64,000 nucleotides of DNA, taken from positions 186,001 through 250,000 of the forward strand of contig JACQYS010000008.1 of NCBI GenBank assembly GCA_016208105.1, in the 5' to 3' direction. The translations under genes were made by a program, and so were the position numbers. Within the stretch, counting starts at the first letter, position 1; every line of letters starts with the position of its first letter. Under the pieces are notes generated by a model. The model worked only from the letters and a program-made list of their open reading frames with translations, made no database searches and had not been told where the DNA came from. This document shows, piece after piece, positions 17,744 through 27,700 of this stretch. This DNA is from Desulfovibrio sp. GTDB taxonomy: Bacteria; Desulfobacterota; Desulfovibrionia; Desulfovibrionales; Desulfovibrionaceae.

Positions 17744-18517
17744 GTGCTGGCTGAACTAGCCGAATACATTCTTACGCCATGTCCGGCACCGGCTCGAAAG
17801 CTCGGCTACCTCAAGGAAGCCGTGGCCATAGGCGCCAGGTATCGGCGGCAGCGTTTGGCTTGGCGAAGCCACCTCGAGAACAGCCGCGCGGTCATCCTGG
17901 AGGCCGCCCGAGCCAGTGCCGCGCACGGGCGGGCCCTTATTCTCGGGTCTGGCTCCCTCCTGGACATCCCGATGGAAGAACTCTCGGGCATGTTCGGCCA
18001 GGTGGTGCTGGCCGACCTTGTCCACCCGCTCGGCGCCAGGTGGAGAACACGCTCGCTGCGAAACGTCCGCATGGACACAGTGGACCTGACCGGAACCGTG
18101 ACTGAGGCGGCTCGCGGGCACATGCCCGCTCCATCCCCTCCTGCCTGCTACCTTGACCAACAGTGGGACTTCACTGTTTCGGCCAACATATTGTCTCAAT
18201 TGCCGCTTCTTATAGTGAAGCGGCTCGAAACCACCGGGGGGTATTCACCCGAGGAAATGGCCATTCTGGCCAGGGACATCCAGGCCGGGCACATCGCCTG
18301 GTTGGACAGCCTTTCCGGATCCGTCTGCCTCATAACAGACACGTCCTGTATGGACGCAGACGTGGCTACCGACCCCCTCCCGGGTATCGTTCTGCCAGAG
18401 CCTACCCGTACCTGGATCTGGAACATAGCCCCCAGACCCGAGCTTCATCCGGACCGGGACGTGACGCACACTGTGTCCGCATTCGTCCGTCCCTTACTCG
18501 GTAGTGGCAATTCCTAA
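17744..18517 (+). CDS. Unknown protein with Rossmann/methyltransferase-like segment
   Basis: I cannot assign this 257-residue protein to a named family. It starts at a GTG 8 bases after the chemoreceptor stop, with GGAGG overlapping the end of that gene. Residues around 64-95 (ALILGSGSLLDIPMEEL, later VVLADLVHP) look like the first two strands of a class I SAM-methyltransferase fold. A conserved-looking WDFTVSANILSQLP follows at the position where such enzymes have motif IV, and DTSCMD resembles a later strand. Codon use is like that of the neighbours. A small-molecule or protein methyltransferase is a guess from the fold. No membrane span or signal peptide is seen. Confidence 0.65.
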   Translation: MLAELAEYILTPCPAPARKLGYLKEAVAIGARYRRQRLAWRSHLENSRAVILEAARASAAHGRALILGSGSLLDIPMEELSGMFGQVVLADLVHPLGARWRTRSLRNVRMDTVDLTGTVTEAARGHMPAPSPPACYLDQQWDFTVSANILSQLPLLIVKRLETTGGYSPEEMAILARDIQAGHIAWLDSLSGSVCLITDTSCMDADVATDPLPGIVLPEPTRTWIWNIAPRPELHPDRDVTHTVSAFVRPLLGSGNS

Positions 18518-18585
18518 CGTGGCGTCCCTGATCCCCACCGATTAAAGCGCTTTCTCCCAAAACGCGATGGCGCTATGTTGGGAGC

Positions 18586-20607
18586 ATGATCCGCACCACC
18601 ATACTCGCATCGCTTATTCTCGCGGCTGCCTGCCATGCGGCTTTGGCGGCAACCTTCACCCACACCATCGATGCTTCCTTCGATCCCGCAGCCAGGAAGC
18701 TCACGGTTACCGATACCCTGTTCATCCCCGAAGGCGCTCCCGAGAAACTCATTCTCACCCTCTCGCCGCGCGCCGCAGGATTCCAGGTTCTGGCCGGAAC
18801 ATCCCCGGTTCGCTTCAAACGTTCGGGCGAGGCAGTGGAACTGGGGCGGCCCAAAAACACCGCCGAACTTGTCATCCGCTACGCCCTGCCCCTGGACGCT
18901 CCGCCCAAATCCCTGCCGGCCACCCAGGACAACCCTGGCGCCCTGGCCTCGGACGCCGCCGCGGGCCCGGACTGGGCCATGCTCATGCCCGGCAGCCTGT
19001 GGCATCCGGAAGTCCAGAGCGATCAAAACACGTACGTTATTCGTCTTATAGCCCCACCCGGCATCAAAGCCGTCACCCAGGGTGAATTGAAAGGATTCTC
19101 TGAAGGCACCGCAGGAACCGCAAGTTCCTGGAGCGTTCAGCGGCCGCTGGGCAGGCTAGGACTGTGCCTGGCCCGTTACACCTTCGAAGAATCCCGGGAC
19201 AGCCCGGTCCCGGTCCAGACATTTCTCTTGGAGGCAAACCGGCAACTGGCCTCCGTTTATCTGGCCGCATCGGCCAGGCATCTGCGCTTCTACCAGGACC
19301 TGCACGGCCCCTACCCGCTGGAAAAGTTCGCGGTGGTGGAAAACCCCCTGCCCACTGGCTACGGCTTTCCGTCATACACCCTGCTTGGCTCACAGGTACT
19401 GGCTCTGCCATTTATTCCGGAGACCAGCCTGCGTCACGAGATCGCCCACGACTGGTGGGGGAACGGCGTGCTGGTGGACTTTGCGCAGGGCAACTGGTGC
19501 GAAGGTCTGACCACCTATGTGGCCGACTATCTGGCCCAGGCCGAAGCATCCCCCAAGGCGGGCAGGGCCTACCGAATAAAGACCTTGCGGGCTTTTGCCG
19601 ACCTTGTCCGCCAGGGTGGCGACCTGCCCCTCGAGCGTTTCGGGTCGCGCTTCTCGCCAGCCAGCCAGGCCGTGGGCTACGGCAAGGCCCTGTTCGTTTT
19701 TCACATGCTACGCGGCTTCGTGGGCGACGAGGCATTCTGGCAGGGGCTTCGCCGCATTTACACGGACAAACTTTTCAAACCCGCCTCCTGGGAGGATTTC
19801 AGGCGCGTCTTCGCCGGCCTGGAGGGTTTTGACGAGGCCACGAGCCTGACGTTTTTCAAACAGTGGATCACCCGGACCGGGGGGCCAAAGCTGTCGATCA
19901 CCCGCGCCGAAAGCGCCACCAATCCCTCTGGCGGATATCTCGTCCGGGTCACAATTGCCCAGGAAGGACAGCCCTATCTGCTCAAGCTTTCTCTCCGCGT
20001 GGACACAGACGTTGGACCCATGGAGCGAAGCCTCATCCTGGATGGCTCCGAAATGGAAATCGCCCTGGATGTGCCGGGCAAGCCCACGCGGCTGACGCTG
20101 GACCCAGGCGCCGACTGTTTCCGTCTGCTCGACCCTGCGGAAGTCGCACCCACGGTGAATTCCGTGAAGGGAGTTCAGAAGCTCACCGTCATCGTGGCTG
20201 ATTCGGCAGGGGACAGACTGCGCCAAGCCTTGCCCACGCTTCTGGCCGGGCTCGGCCAAGAGGGCGCCAAGGTGGTTGAAGAGCGCGACATCGCTCCCGG
20301 ATCAATCGCCTCTTACGCCAAGGAGGGCCTCCTGGTGGTCGGGCACCCACGGCTCGACATCCCCGGCCTGCACGACGTGCTGCCCCAGACGCAGGACGCG
20401 GACACAGTGTTCGCCGCGTTGCCAAGGACCGGCGGCTTCACCTCGGTGTTCCAAGCCCGGCCGGAGGCCAAGCCCCAGGATGTCAACACAGCGGCGTCCA
20501 AGGTGACGCACTACGGATCGTTCAGCCTTCTTGGCTTTAAGACGGGGCGCAACGTGGCCAAGGAGACCCTGGATGCGCCCGGTTCGCCGCTGGTGAAGGA
20601 ATTTTAG
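18586..20607 (+). CDS. Secreted M1-family-like metallopeptidase
   Basis: The 673-residue protein has an N-terminal signal peptide (ILASLILAAACHAALA, cleavage after about residue 21). The zinc site is complete: HEIAH at 284-288 and the second glutamate at 306 in NWCEGLTTY, the canonical HExxH-x18-E spacing of gluzincins. The upstream segment PTGYGFPSYTLLG stands where aminopeptidases of family M1 have GAMEN, but that motif is not recognisable, so substrate preference is uncertain. Roughly the last 170 residues form an extra domain not typical of M1 enzymes. It is preceded by TTGGGAGC and is monocistronic. Confidence 0.82.
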   Translation: MIRTTILASLILAAACHAALAATFTHTIDASFDPAARKLTVTDTLFIPEGAPEKLILTLSPRAAGFQVLAGTSPVRFKRSGEAVELGRPKNTAELVIRYALPLDAPPKSLPATQDNPGALASDAAAGPDWAMLMPGSLWHPEVQSDQNTYVIRLIAPPGIKAVTQGELKGFSEGTAGTASSWSVQRPLGRLGLCLARYTFEESRDSPVPVQTFLLEANRQLASVYLAASARHLRFYQDLHGPYPLEKFAVVENPLPTGYGFPSYTLLGSQVLALPFIPETSLRHEIAHDWWGNGVLVDFAQGNWCEGLTTYVADYLAQAEASPKAGRAYRIKTLRAFADLVRQGGDLPLERFGSRFSPASQAVGYGKALFVFHMLRGFVGDEAFWQGLRRIYTDKLFKPASWEDFRRVFAGLEGFDEATSLTFFKQWITRTGGPKLSITRAESATNPSGGYLVRVTIAQEGQPYLLKLSLRVDTDVGPMERSLILDGSEMEIALDVPGKPTRLTLDPGADCFRLLDPAEVAPTVNSVKGVQKLTVIVADSAGDRLRQALPTLLAGLGQEGAKVVEERDIAPGSIASYAKEGLLVVGHPRLDIPGLHDVLPQTQDADTVFAALPRTGGFTSVFQARPEAKPQDVNTAASKVTHYGSFSLLGFKTGRNVAKETLDAPGSPLVKEF

Positions 20608-20889
20608 GAGTGCAAGATGCCTCCGGCGGCCAGGGGGAGAGCCTACCCACAGGGTCATAACGGCTCCTACCCCCCCTCAGGTGGCAAGGATCCGTAAGCC
20701 CCTGGACCCGGCGTTTTCTCCATTCGAGTTCGTGAGTTCTTGTAGCCGGTTCCATGAGACGTTGCTTTCTTATTGGGCGTGGTGCGCCAGACTTATCGCC
20801 AGCAGCCTAAAAGAATCAATAACTGCGGGGTCTGGGGGGATCATCCCCCCAGCGGGTGCAGGGCAGAGCCCTGCGAATCCTAAACTTTC
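20608..20889. repeat. GC-rich REP-like intergenic repeat cluster
   Basis: This gap between two convergent genes contains the block ATGCCTCCGGCGGCCAGGGG at 20617-20636 and two tight palindromes. CTGGGGGGAT / ATCCCCCCAG lies at 20832-20852 around a single C, and GCAGGGC-aga-GCCCTGC at 20858-20874. Elements of this look are common between genes in Desulfovibrio-type genomes. They could also act as a two-way terminator for the convergent genes. No gene is seen. Confidence 0.55.
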
Positions 20890-21543
20890 CTAGCTATTCC
20901 CCAGTTCACGCAGCGCGTCCCGGGCGATCCATCTGGCGGATTTTGAATCAAGCAGCAAAAGTCTTTTGGCCGAAGCCACAGCCTTCAACCGCAGATTCTG
21001 GTTTCGTTTTCCGATCTGGCGCAGAGCCCAGTTCACGGCCTTTTTCACGAAGTTTCGTTCGTCGTATGCAGTTGCCTCGATCAATTCCAGGAGTGGTAGG
21101 AACTCCTTGTCCTGGGCGGCCTTGTCGTGAACGGCTAGTTGAGCCATAAGCGAAAACCCGGCTCGGCGCACGAACTCTTCAGGCCGAAGAGCCCAATCTG
21201 ACGCCAAGAGCCACGCATATGGGGTCTTCACCACCAGCTTGTTGCAGAATTGGTCCGTTATATCCCAGGAATCGAGGTCTTGAACCCAGCGCGCAAGCTG
21301 TTCCAGACTTGCCCGCCCAGGATCCTCTATGAGGCAGGCCAGGATGCGGGCTTCGTGTACACCGGTTTCCCAGAGTTCCTCTGCCAGGGTATGGTCTCGT
21401 CTGTACTCCCGGGCAAGTGGACGCAGGGACGCCATGCTCACCCCGCAAGCATTGGCCACGTTTATGCCGAAACGAGCCATGCCTTGCCGATTCTTCTCGC
21501 TGCCAAGGGCCTTTAGGGTGTCGAGAATCTCGCCCGCAGTCAT
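20890..21543 (-). CDS. DNA alkylation repair protein, AlkD-like HEAT-repeat protein
   Basis: The 217-residue helical-repeat protein is of the AlkD family, which excises bulky or cationic alkylated bases. The ATG at 21543 is preceded by TTAGGA at a good distance, so I prefer it to a longer frame starting near 21636. Family-like stretches include RFGINVANACGVSM near residue 22, the helical LARWVQDLDSWDITDQFCNKL region, which matches the WD element lining the DNA pocket, and NFVKKAVNWALRQIGKRN. It stands alone on the minus strand, convergent with the peptidase gene and separated from it by the repeat cluster. Confidence 0.85.
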   Translation of the reverse strand: MTAGEILDTLKALGSEKNRQGMARFGINVANACGVSMASLRPLAREYRRDHTLAEELWETGVHEARILACLIEDPGRASLEQLARWVQDLDSWDITDQFCNKLVVKTPYAWLLASDWALRPEEFVRRAGFSLMAQLAVHDKAAQDKEFLPLLELIEATAYDERNFVKKAVNWALRQIGKRNQNLRLKAVASAKRLLLLDSKSARWIARDALRELGNS

Positions 21544-21666
21544 CGCGATTCCTAACTCGATGTGGCCGTCTGAGCGACGGTTTACGATGCGCCTTCGTCC
21601 AGCTGCCGGATCGACTCTACCACCCACGTGCCCCACGCCTTAATGCCAGCATACCCTGCGGCACCA

Positions 21667-22617
21667 CTATCCCGCATAGTAATAGGCCACGCCCACGACA
21701 AGAAGGCTCGCTGCCCGGAAGCTCTGGTTGTGTACGATGAGCTTCATGGCCAGGGCAGGCTTGAAGATGCCCGCATAGTACGGGAACTGGTGCCTGAAGG
21801 CCCGCATGGGAGTTGAGAGCAGATTTCCGATCAAAAGGGCCAGCACCACGTCCTTCACCGGCAGCTCGCCCCCTTGCAGAAGCGCTCCGGCAGCGGCCAA
21901 CCCGGCAGTGAACTCGGCGGCCATGCCAAAGACCACGATGGAAGCCGCCTTGGGCGAAAGCCAGTCCATGAAGCTCAAATTGTCCGCGATGAATTTCTCG
22001 GCTGCCGCGAAAAAACCCCAGGAATTGAGCCCAACCATGGCCGCGTAGATGGGAGCTGTAATCAGACAGATCTTGGTTATACGCTTCTTGAATCTTTGCC
22101 AGCTCTTGCGCAGGGCCTCATTCAAGGTGGGGCCCTTCTCCGGGAGCTGGCACTCCACGCACCCTTCCGGAAGAGGCGGCAAGAGCACCCTTCCGGCCAG
22201 GACGATGCCCAGAGAGCGCAGCAAGGCCGCGCCCAGGGTCATGCCCACGTAGATGACGGCCGACGTGCCAAGAAAAGGCACGGTCACGAAGATCATGGTG
22301 GGCAGGTGCAGGAAATAGGTGGGCAGGGAATTAAAGAGGTTGGCCAGGATCAGCTCCTTGTCCGTGAGCCTGCCTTGCTGGTGCGCCTCGGACAGCATGG
22401 TGTTGGCCGCCATGCCGGAAAAAAAGGCCATGGAGAAGCTTGCCCCCACCACATCCTGCATGTGCCCGGCCCTGATGAGCGGGCTGGCGAACCGGGCCAA
22501 AAACCTGGTCCAGTTGAGGGTTTCGATGAGGTTCGCGGCGAGAAGGCTCAAGGAGAGCGCACCAAGCAGCTTGAGAAGCGGCCACGCAGTGGAATGCCAG
22601 ATGGTTTCAAGAGTCAT
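21667..22617 (-). CDS. Nucleoside-recognition (Gate) domain membrane protein
   Basis: The 316-residue integral membrane protein has about eight spans and two copies of the Gate/nucleoside-recognition domain, as in SpmA/SpmB-like proteins. The pattern GASFSMAFFSGMAANTMLSEAHQQG and GMAAEFTAGLAAAGALL recurs in both halves (motifs shown are contiguous fragments of about 20 residues or fewer each). Transport of a small solute is assumed for the family, but substrates are unknown. The ATG at 22617 gives MTLETIWHSTAWP; an upstream ATG at 22665 would add 16 residues. Neither has a clear ribosome site, so the start is uncertain. Its 3-prime end lies 123 bases from the alkD-like start. Confidence 0.75.
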   Translation of the reverse strand: MTLETIWHSTAWPLLKLLGALSLSLLAANLIETLNWTRFLARFASPLIRAGHMQDVVGASFSMAFFSGMAANTMLSEAHQQGRLTDKELILANLFNSLPTYFLHLPTMIFVTVPFLGTSAVIYVGMTLGAALLRSLGIVLAGRVLLPPLPEGCVECQLPEKGPTLNEALRKSWQRFKKRITKICLITAPIYAAMVGLNSWGFFAAAEKFIADNLSFMDWLSPKAASIVVFGMAAEFTAGLAAAGALLQGGELPVKDVVLALLIGNLLSTPMRAFRHQFPYYAGIFKPALAMKLIVHNQSFRAASLLVVGVAYYYAG

Positions 22618-22896
22618 GGGAGAAGGATGATAGCCGCTCAGGCACGCCTTGCCAACGGGCAGCATGACGGTCCGCTACTCGTCACCAAAGTCCTCACACC
22701 CGCAGTCCTCTTCCGTGTCCGGCGGTGTTTCATCGCAATCGTCGTAACCCCCAGGGTCAATGTCCGCATCATCTCTTTGCCCCGCCCTGTTCGGGTGTTT
22801 GGTCGAAGAAACGGTTTCTTTGGCCCCAAGTACCTGTTGAACCGACCCATCTTTCCATTTTTTTAACGTACCCGAATCAATTCCAGGGAGGAATCA

Positions 22897-22925
22897 TTGA
22901 CATCCTTCAAACCACGATTTAAACA
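22897..22925 (+). promoter_or_regulatory. Sigma-70 type promoter for tetR-RND operon
   Basis: TTGACA at 22897-22902 matches the -35 consensus perfectly. A weak -10, TAAACA, lies at 22920-22925 after 17 bases (TTTAAA at 22918 is an alternative). The -10 region is covered by the palindrome at 22916-22936, so a bound repressor would block it. Confidence 0.5.
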
Positions 22926-22936
22926 CTGTTTAAATC
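22916..22936. promoter_or_regulatory. TetR-type operator
   Basis: Perfect inverted repeat GATTTAAAC / GTTTAAATC with a 3-base centre (ACT), ending 22 bases before the tetR ATG and overlapping the promoter -10. Size and symmetry fit a TetR dimer site and predict autoregulation of the whole efflux operon. Confidence 0.75.
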
Positions 22937-22958
22937 ACAGCTTGAAACGAGGTTTGCC

Positions 22959-23600
22959 ATGGACCTGAGCGACACCACAAAACGCATTCTCGAAGCCGCC
23001 ATCGAAGTATTTCTTGAGAAGGGATACGACGCGGCCACCATTCGCGACATCTGCGCCAAGGCCGAGGCCAACGTGGCGGCTGTGAACTACCATTTCGGGT
23101 CCAAGGACGCCCTGCACGCGGCAGTGCTCGAGCACATCATGCTCGCCTGCCACGAGCGCTATCCCATGCACGAGGGGATGGAGCGCTGCAAGGAACCTGA
23201 AGAGCGCCTGCTCAGGTTCGTGGTCAATCTCCTGCGCATGGATTTTCCCGAAGACCCAAAACTCGCCCGGGAATCCAAGCTCTTCTGGATGGAGATGGGA
23301 AATCCGAGCCCGGCCCTCAAACCCTTGGTGGAGCGCTTCATGCGCCCCATCAGGGACATGCTGGAGGCTATACTCAGGGAGAACCTGGGGCCAGGAGCAG
23401 ATGACGAAACCGTACGGCTGTGCGCCGGGTCCGTGGTCGGCCAATGCTTTTTCCATGCCCAGAACCGGGTGATCATAAGCGAGCTCTATCCGGACAAGAC
23501 CTATCATCCGCACGATGTGGACCAATTGGCCAGACACATATTCCTCTTTTCCCTGGCGGGAATCGAGGCCGTGCGCCAGAGCATCCGGAGGCAGGCATGA
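22959..23600 (+). CDS. TetR-family transcriptional repressor
   Basis: The 213-residue regulator has an N-terminal helix-turn-helix at about residues 27-46 (TIRDICAKAEANVAAVNYHF, the typical TetR signature) and a helical ligand-binding C-terminal domain resembling the CerR/DUF1956 type. It is the first gene of an operon with an RND adaptor and pump; its stop overlaps the adaptor start (ATGA). The perfect palindrome just upstream is its likely operator, so it should repress itself and the pump until a toxic ligand binds. The ligand cannot be deduced. Confidence 0.9.
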   Translation: MDLSDTTKRILEAAIEVFLEKGYDAATIRDICAKAEANVAAVNYHFGSKDALHAAVLEHIMLACHERYPMHEGMERCKEPEERLLRFVVNLLRMDFPEDPKLARESKLFWMEMGNPSPALKPLVERFMRPIRDMLEAILRENLGPGADDETVRLCAGSVVGQCFFHAQNRVIISELYPDKTYHPHDVDQLARHIFLFSLAGIEAVRQSIRRQA

Positions 23601-24697
23601 ACAGGTTCATGATTTTTGCCCTTCTCCTTGCTGCATGCTCCTGCGCGCAGGAACGCCGCATCGAAAAGGCTCCACTGGCCGTGTCCGTGCAGCCCGTGGC
23701 CGCTGTGGCAGCCACTTCCGGAGAACAGTCCGCCCTGGCCAGCAGGTATACGGCTGTGCTCGCTCCCCGTGAGCTGGTGAACCTGGCCTTCAAGGTCCCG
23801 GGCTATGTGGAGGAAATCTCTCCTAAGGCCCTGGACAAGGGAAGCAGGGTGCAAAAAGGGCAGGTGCTCGTGAGGCTTCGGGAAAACGACTTCAAGGCCA
23901 AGCTGGCCCAGGCCCGGTCGAGCCTGGACGAAGCCAAGGCCTCCCTGGTTCTGGCGCGCAGGGACCAGGAGCGAAACGCCAAGCTCATTCAAGGGGAGGT
24001 GATCTCGCGCAGCGAGTTCGACCGCACCCAGGAGCGTCTGGAAGTGGCCCAGGCCAAGGTCGCCCAATACGCGGCCGCCCTGGAGCAAGCCGAGATAAAT
24101 CTACGCGACGCGTCCCTGGCCTCCCCCATGAACGGCCTTGTGGTTCGCCGCGACGTGGAACGCGGAAGCCTGGTGAACCAGGGGAGCGTGGCTTTCGTGC
24201 TGGCCGACCTCTCCTCCGTGAAAGCCGTGTTCGGCCTGCCTGACCAGGACATCCCGAGGGTTGGCCTCGGGAGCGGCTTGACCATGACCACTGACGCCCT
24301 GCCCGGCAGGGAATTCACCGGCACGGTCACGGCGGTCTCTCCGTCGGCCGACCCCAAGAACCGCACCTTCGACGTGGAGGTGACCATCCCGAACCCGGAA
24401 GGCATATTGAAGGACGGCATGGTCGCCAGCGTGAACAAAAGTCCCGACAACCAGCGCCCGTCCCTTGCGGCCGTACCGCTGCACGCCCTGGCCCGCCCCA
24501 AGAGCGGGAGCGAGTTCGTGGTCCATGTCCTCTCCGAAAAAAACGGGAAGACATACGCATCAGCCAGGACCATCACCGTGGCAGGAGTGGCCGGCGACAT
24601 GGTGACCATCGTGTCCGGCCTCGCTCCCGGCGAAAAGGTCATCACCAGGGGAACCACCTTGGCCACGGATGGCCAGGAAGTGCGCATCATCCGCTAG
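23597..24697 (+). CDS. RND efflux periplasmic adaptor (lipoprotein)
   Basis: The 366-residue membrane-fusion protein of the HlyD/AcrA type links an inner-membrane RND pump to an outer-membrane channel. The N-terminal LLLAAC gives a lipobox with Cys14, so it is probably a lipoprotein. Barrel-sandwich, alpha-hairpin (about residues 95-165, coiled coil rich in Ala/Gln/Glu) and beta-barrel segments follow in normal order; NLAFKVPGYVEEI is the usual lipoyl-domain start. I use the ATG overlapping the tetR stop. It is upstream of the pump gene. No outer-membrane factor gene lies in the operon, so a channel from elsewhere must be shared. Confidence 0.92.
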   Translation: MNRFMIFALLLAACSCAQERRIEKAPLAVSVQPVAAVAATSGEQSALASRYTAVLAPRELVNLAFKVPGYVEEISPKALDKGSRVQKGQVLVRLRENDFKAKLAQARSSLDEAKASLVLARRDQERNAKLIQGEVISRSEFDRTQERLEVAQAKVAQYAAALEQAEINLRDASLASPMNGLVVRRDVERGSLVNQGSVAFVLADLSSVKAVFGLPDQDIPRVGLGSGLTMTTDALPGREFTGTVTAVSPSADPKNRTFDVEVTIPNPEGILKDGMVASVNKSPDNQRPSLAAVPLHALARPKSGSEFVVHVLSEKNGKTYASARTITVAGVAGDMVTIVSGLAPGEKVITRGTTLATDGQEVRIIR

Positions 24698-24710
24698 GCA
24701 GGCATCCTCC

Positions 24711-27700
24711 ATGCTCGATAAACGCAACATGGCCCGCTTCTTCGTGGAGCACCGCCACGTCTCCTGGGTGCTTCTCGTCGCTGTGCTGGCCTGGGGAGTC
24801 TTCGGCTACGTCAAGATGCCCCAGCGCAAGGACCCGGAGATTCCGGTGCGCGTGGCCGCCGTTCTGTGTCCGTGGCCGGGGATACGCGCGGAAAAGGTCG
24901 AGGAGCTCGTCACGCGGGTTATCGAGCAGCGCGTTGCCGAGAACGACAAGGTGGACAGGGTGGAATCAGTGACTCGAACGGGCATGTCCGTGGTCACGGT
25001 GAAGCTCCGGGACGAACTCTCGCAGACCGGGGAAGTCCTGGACGACATCAACCTGAAGCTGGCCGCAATCAGGAACCTGCCGGACGGGGCGGGACCGGTG
25101 ACGTTCATAAAGGACTTCGGCGACACGGCCACACTGATGCTCACCGTGGCCTCTCCCAAGGCCGGTCAAGCCGAGACCGCCCTGCGGGCTGTCCAGGCCA
25201 GGCGCATTATCGAAAGGCTGCGCCAGGGCATGGGTGAACCGAGGATGTCTATGGTTCTGGTGGTTCCCCCCGGAGTTCCCCAGGCCCAGGTGGAGCGCAA
25301 GCTGGCATTGTTCGAGCGGCATCTTGCCACCAATACCATGGTGTCCGACGTCCGCACTGGATCGGAACCCGGAGTCGTGGTCGTGGACGTGGCCACGAAA
25401 ACAAGTCCGGTGGAATTTCGCGATCTCATCATGCGCTTCGCCCACGAAGGGATCAGACATTCCGAGCTCAACCCTGACCTGTGGTCCCCGATCATAGTCG
25501 CTGATCCAGCCCAGACAGAAGAACTCATTTCATCCCAGGCAGGGGACAAATTCACTTACAGGGATCTGGAAAGCTTCACGGACACAATAACCCGTACGCT
25601 GCTCGGCGTGCCCGAGGTGGCCAAGGTCACCCGCTGGGGAGTGCGGCAGGAAAGCCTTTTCCTTGAATATTCCCAGGAACGCCTGGCTTCCTACGGTGTC
25701 CAGCCCTGGCGTATACGGGACGCTTTAGCCGGACGAAACATTACTCCGAACGGGGGTGTGGCTGATTTTGGCGGACGCAACGTGGCCCTTGAGCCCACTG
25801 GCGAATTTTCCTCGGAAAAGGAGCTGGGGGGGACGCTTGTGGCCAACGGCCTCTATCTGCGCGACCTGGTGGAATTGGAACGCAGCTACGAGTCCCCGGC
25901 AGACACTATAAACCGCTACTCCTTCCGGGACGACACAGGCCGCTGGGCCAACGGGAAAGCCATCACCCTGGCCGTCACCATGCGAGCCGGGGAACAGATC
26001 GGCAGGTTCTCATCCTCAGTGGACAAAGCCCTGGACGGCCTCAAACAGCGCCTCCCCGAAGACCTGATCATGGCCCGCACTTCGGACCAGCCCAGGCAGG
26101 TGACCGAAAGCGTGTCGCTCTTCATGAACAGCCTCTACGAGGCCGTCATCCTGGTGGTCCTGGTGGCGGCCATCGGTTTCCGGGAATGGCGTTCGGCCCT
26201 GCTCATGGCTCTGTCGATCCCAATCACCTTATGCATGACCTTCGGCATGATGCACATGCTTGGCATCGACCTGCAGCAGATTTCCATCGCCTCGCTCATC
26301 ATAGCCCTGGGACTTCTGGTGGACGACCCCGTGGTGGCCGGCGACGCAATCAAGCGCGAACTGGCATCTGGAATTCCTCGCCTGGAAGCGGCCTGGACTG
26401 GCCCCACCAAGCTTGCCAAAGCCATCCTTTATGCCACCATAACCAACATCGTGGCCTATCTGCCCTTTCTTCTCCTCTCAGGCGACAAGGGGCGTTTTCT
26501 GTACAGTCTCCCGGTGGTGGTCACCTGCTCGCTCGTGGCTTCGCGCATCGTGTCCATGAGCTTCATCCCCTTTCTCGGCTATTATCTGCTGCGTTCGTCG
26601 AAAGATTCACCCCGGCCTGACCAGGGGTTCGCCAAGCTCTACTACCGGCTGGGCGGCTGGCTCATCGACAACCGGTGGAAGGTGCTGGCCGTTTCCCTGG
26701 TTCTCGTGGGAGCCGGTTTTTTTGCCAAGAGCCTGTTGAAGCCCATGTTTTTCCCCATCGACCGCTCTTACCTCTCCTACGTCGATGTGACCCTGCCCGA
26801 GGATTCACCCATCGACCTCACCGCGCGGACAACCGTGGAAGTTGAACAGGCCATTGCCCGTGCGGCTGATGATTTCGGTGTAGCGAACAAGGACTATCCC
26901 GACCCGCTAATGTCCATGACCACCTTCATCGGAGGAGGCGGACCACGCTTCTGGTTCTCTGTGACGCCTGAACTCAAAAAGCCCAATTACGCCCAGATAC
27001 TTCTTCAAGTGCAAGACAAGCGCGTCACTGAGCTCTTCTGCGATCCCTTGCAGGCCAGGCTGCAGGCGGTGATCCCGGGAGCCCGGGTGGATGTGCGCCG
27101 ACTCGAGACCGGCCCGCCTGTGGGCATCCCGGTGCAGATCCGTATCTCAGGCGAGGACGAGGAAGCGCTTCGCATGCTGGCGGAACGCATGAAGACGATA
27201 TTGCTGGGTCTTCCCATGGCCGACAGGGTCAGCGACAACTGGGGATCCTCCAGGTTCACGGCCCGCATAAGCATTGATCCGGACCGGGCCAACCTGGCCG
27301 GAGCCACCAACCAGGATGTTGCCCGCTCCACGGCCATGGCCATGAACGGGCTCACGGTGACTAGCCTGCGCCAGGGCAGACTCTCCTTTCCCGTTGTTCT
27401 GAGACTCCGCGGAGAAGAGCGGGGCAAACTCTCCGACCTGGCAAACCTCTACGTCTACCCGCAATCCTACGAACACAAAGTCCCCCTTACCCAAGTGGCA
27501 GACATCACCTGGGGGATGTACACGGAACGCATTGCCAGGCGCAACCACTTCCGCACCATCACCGTGTCCTGTTTTCCTTTGCCCGGTGTTTTGGCCTCAG
27601 AGGTGATTACGGTCGCCATGCCCGCCATCAAGGATCTGGAGTCGGATATGCCGCCTGGGTGTTCGCTTGAAATCGGAGGAGAGCACGAGGAGCAGGTGAA

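Larger units (their letters stand above)
22618..22958. other. Divergent intergenic region, gate protein / tetR
   Basis: The 341 bases contain the tetR promoter and operator described separately (22897-22936). The left part has a G/C-skewed stretch with no open frame of interest and no further repeat. It probably also holds the leftward promoter for the gate-domain gene, which I could not define. Confidence 0.5.
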
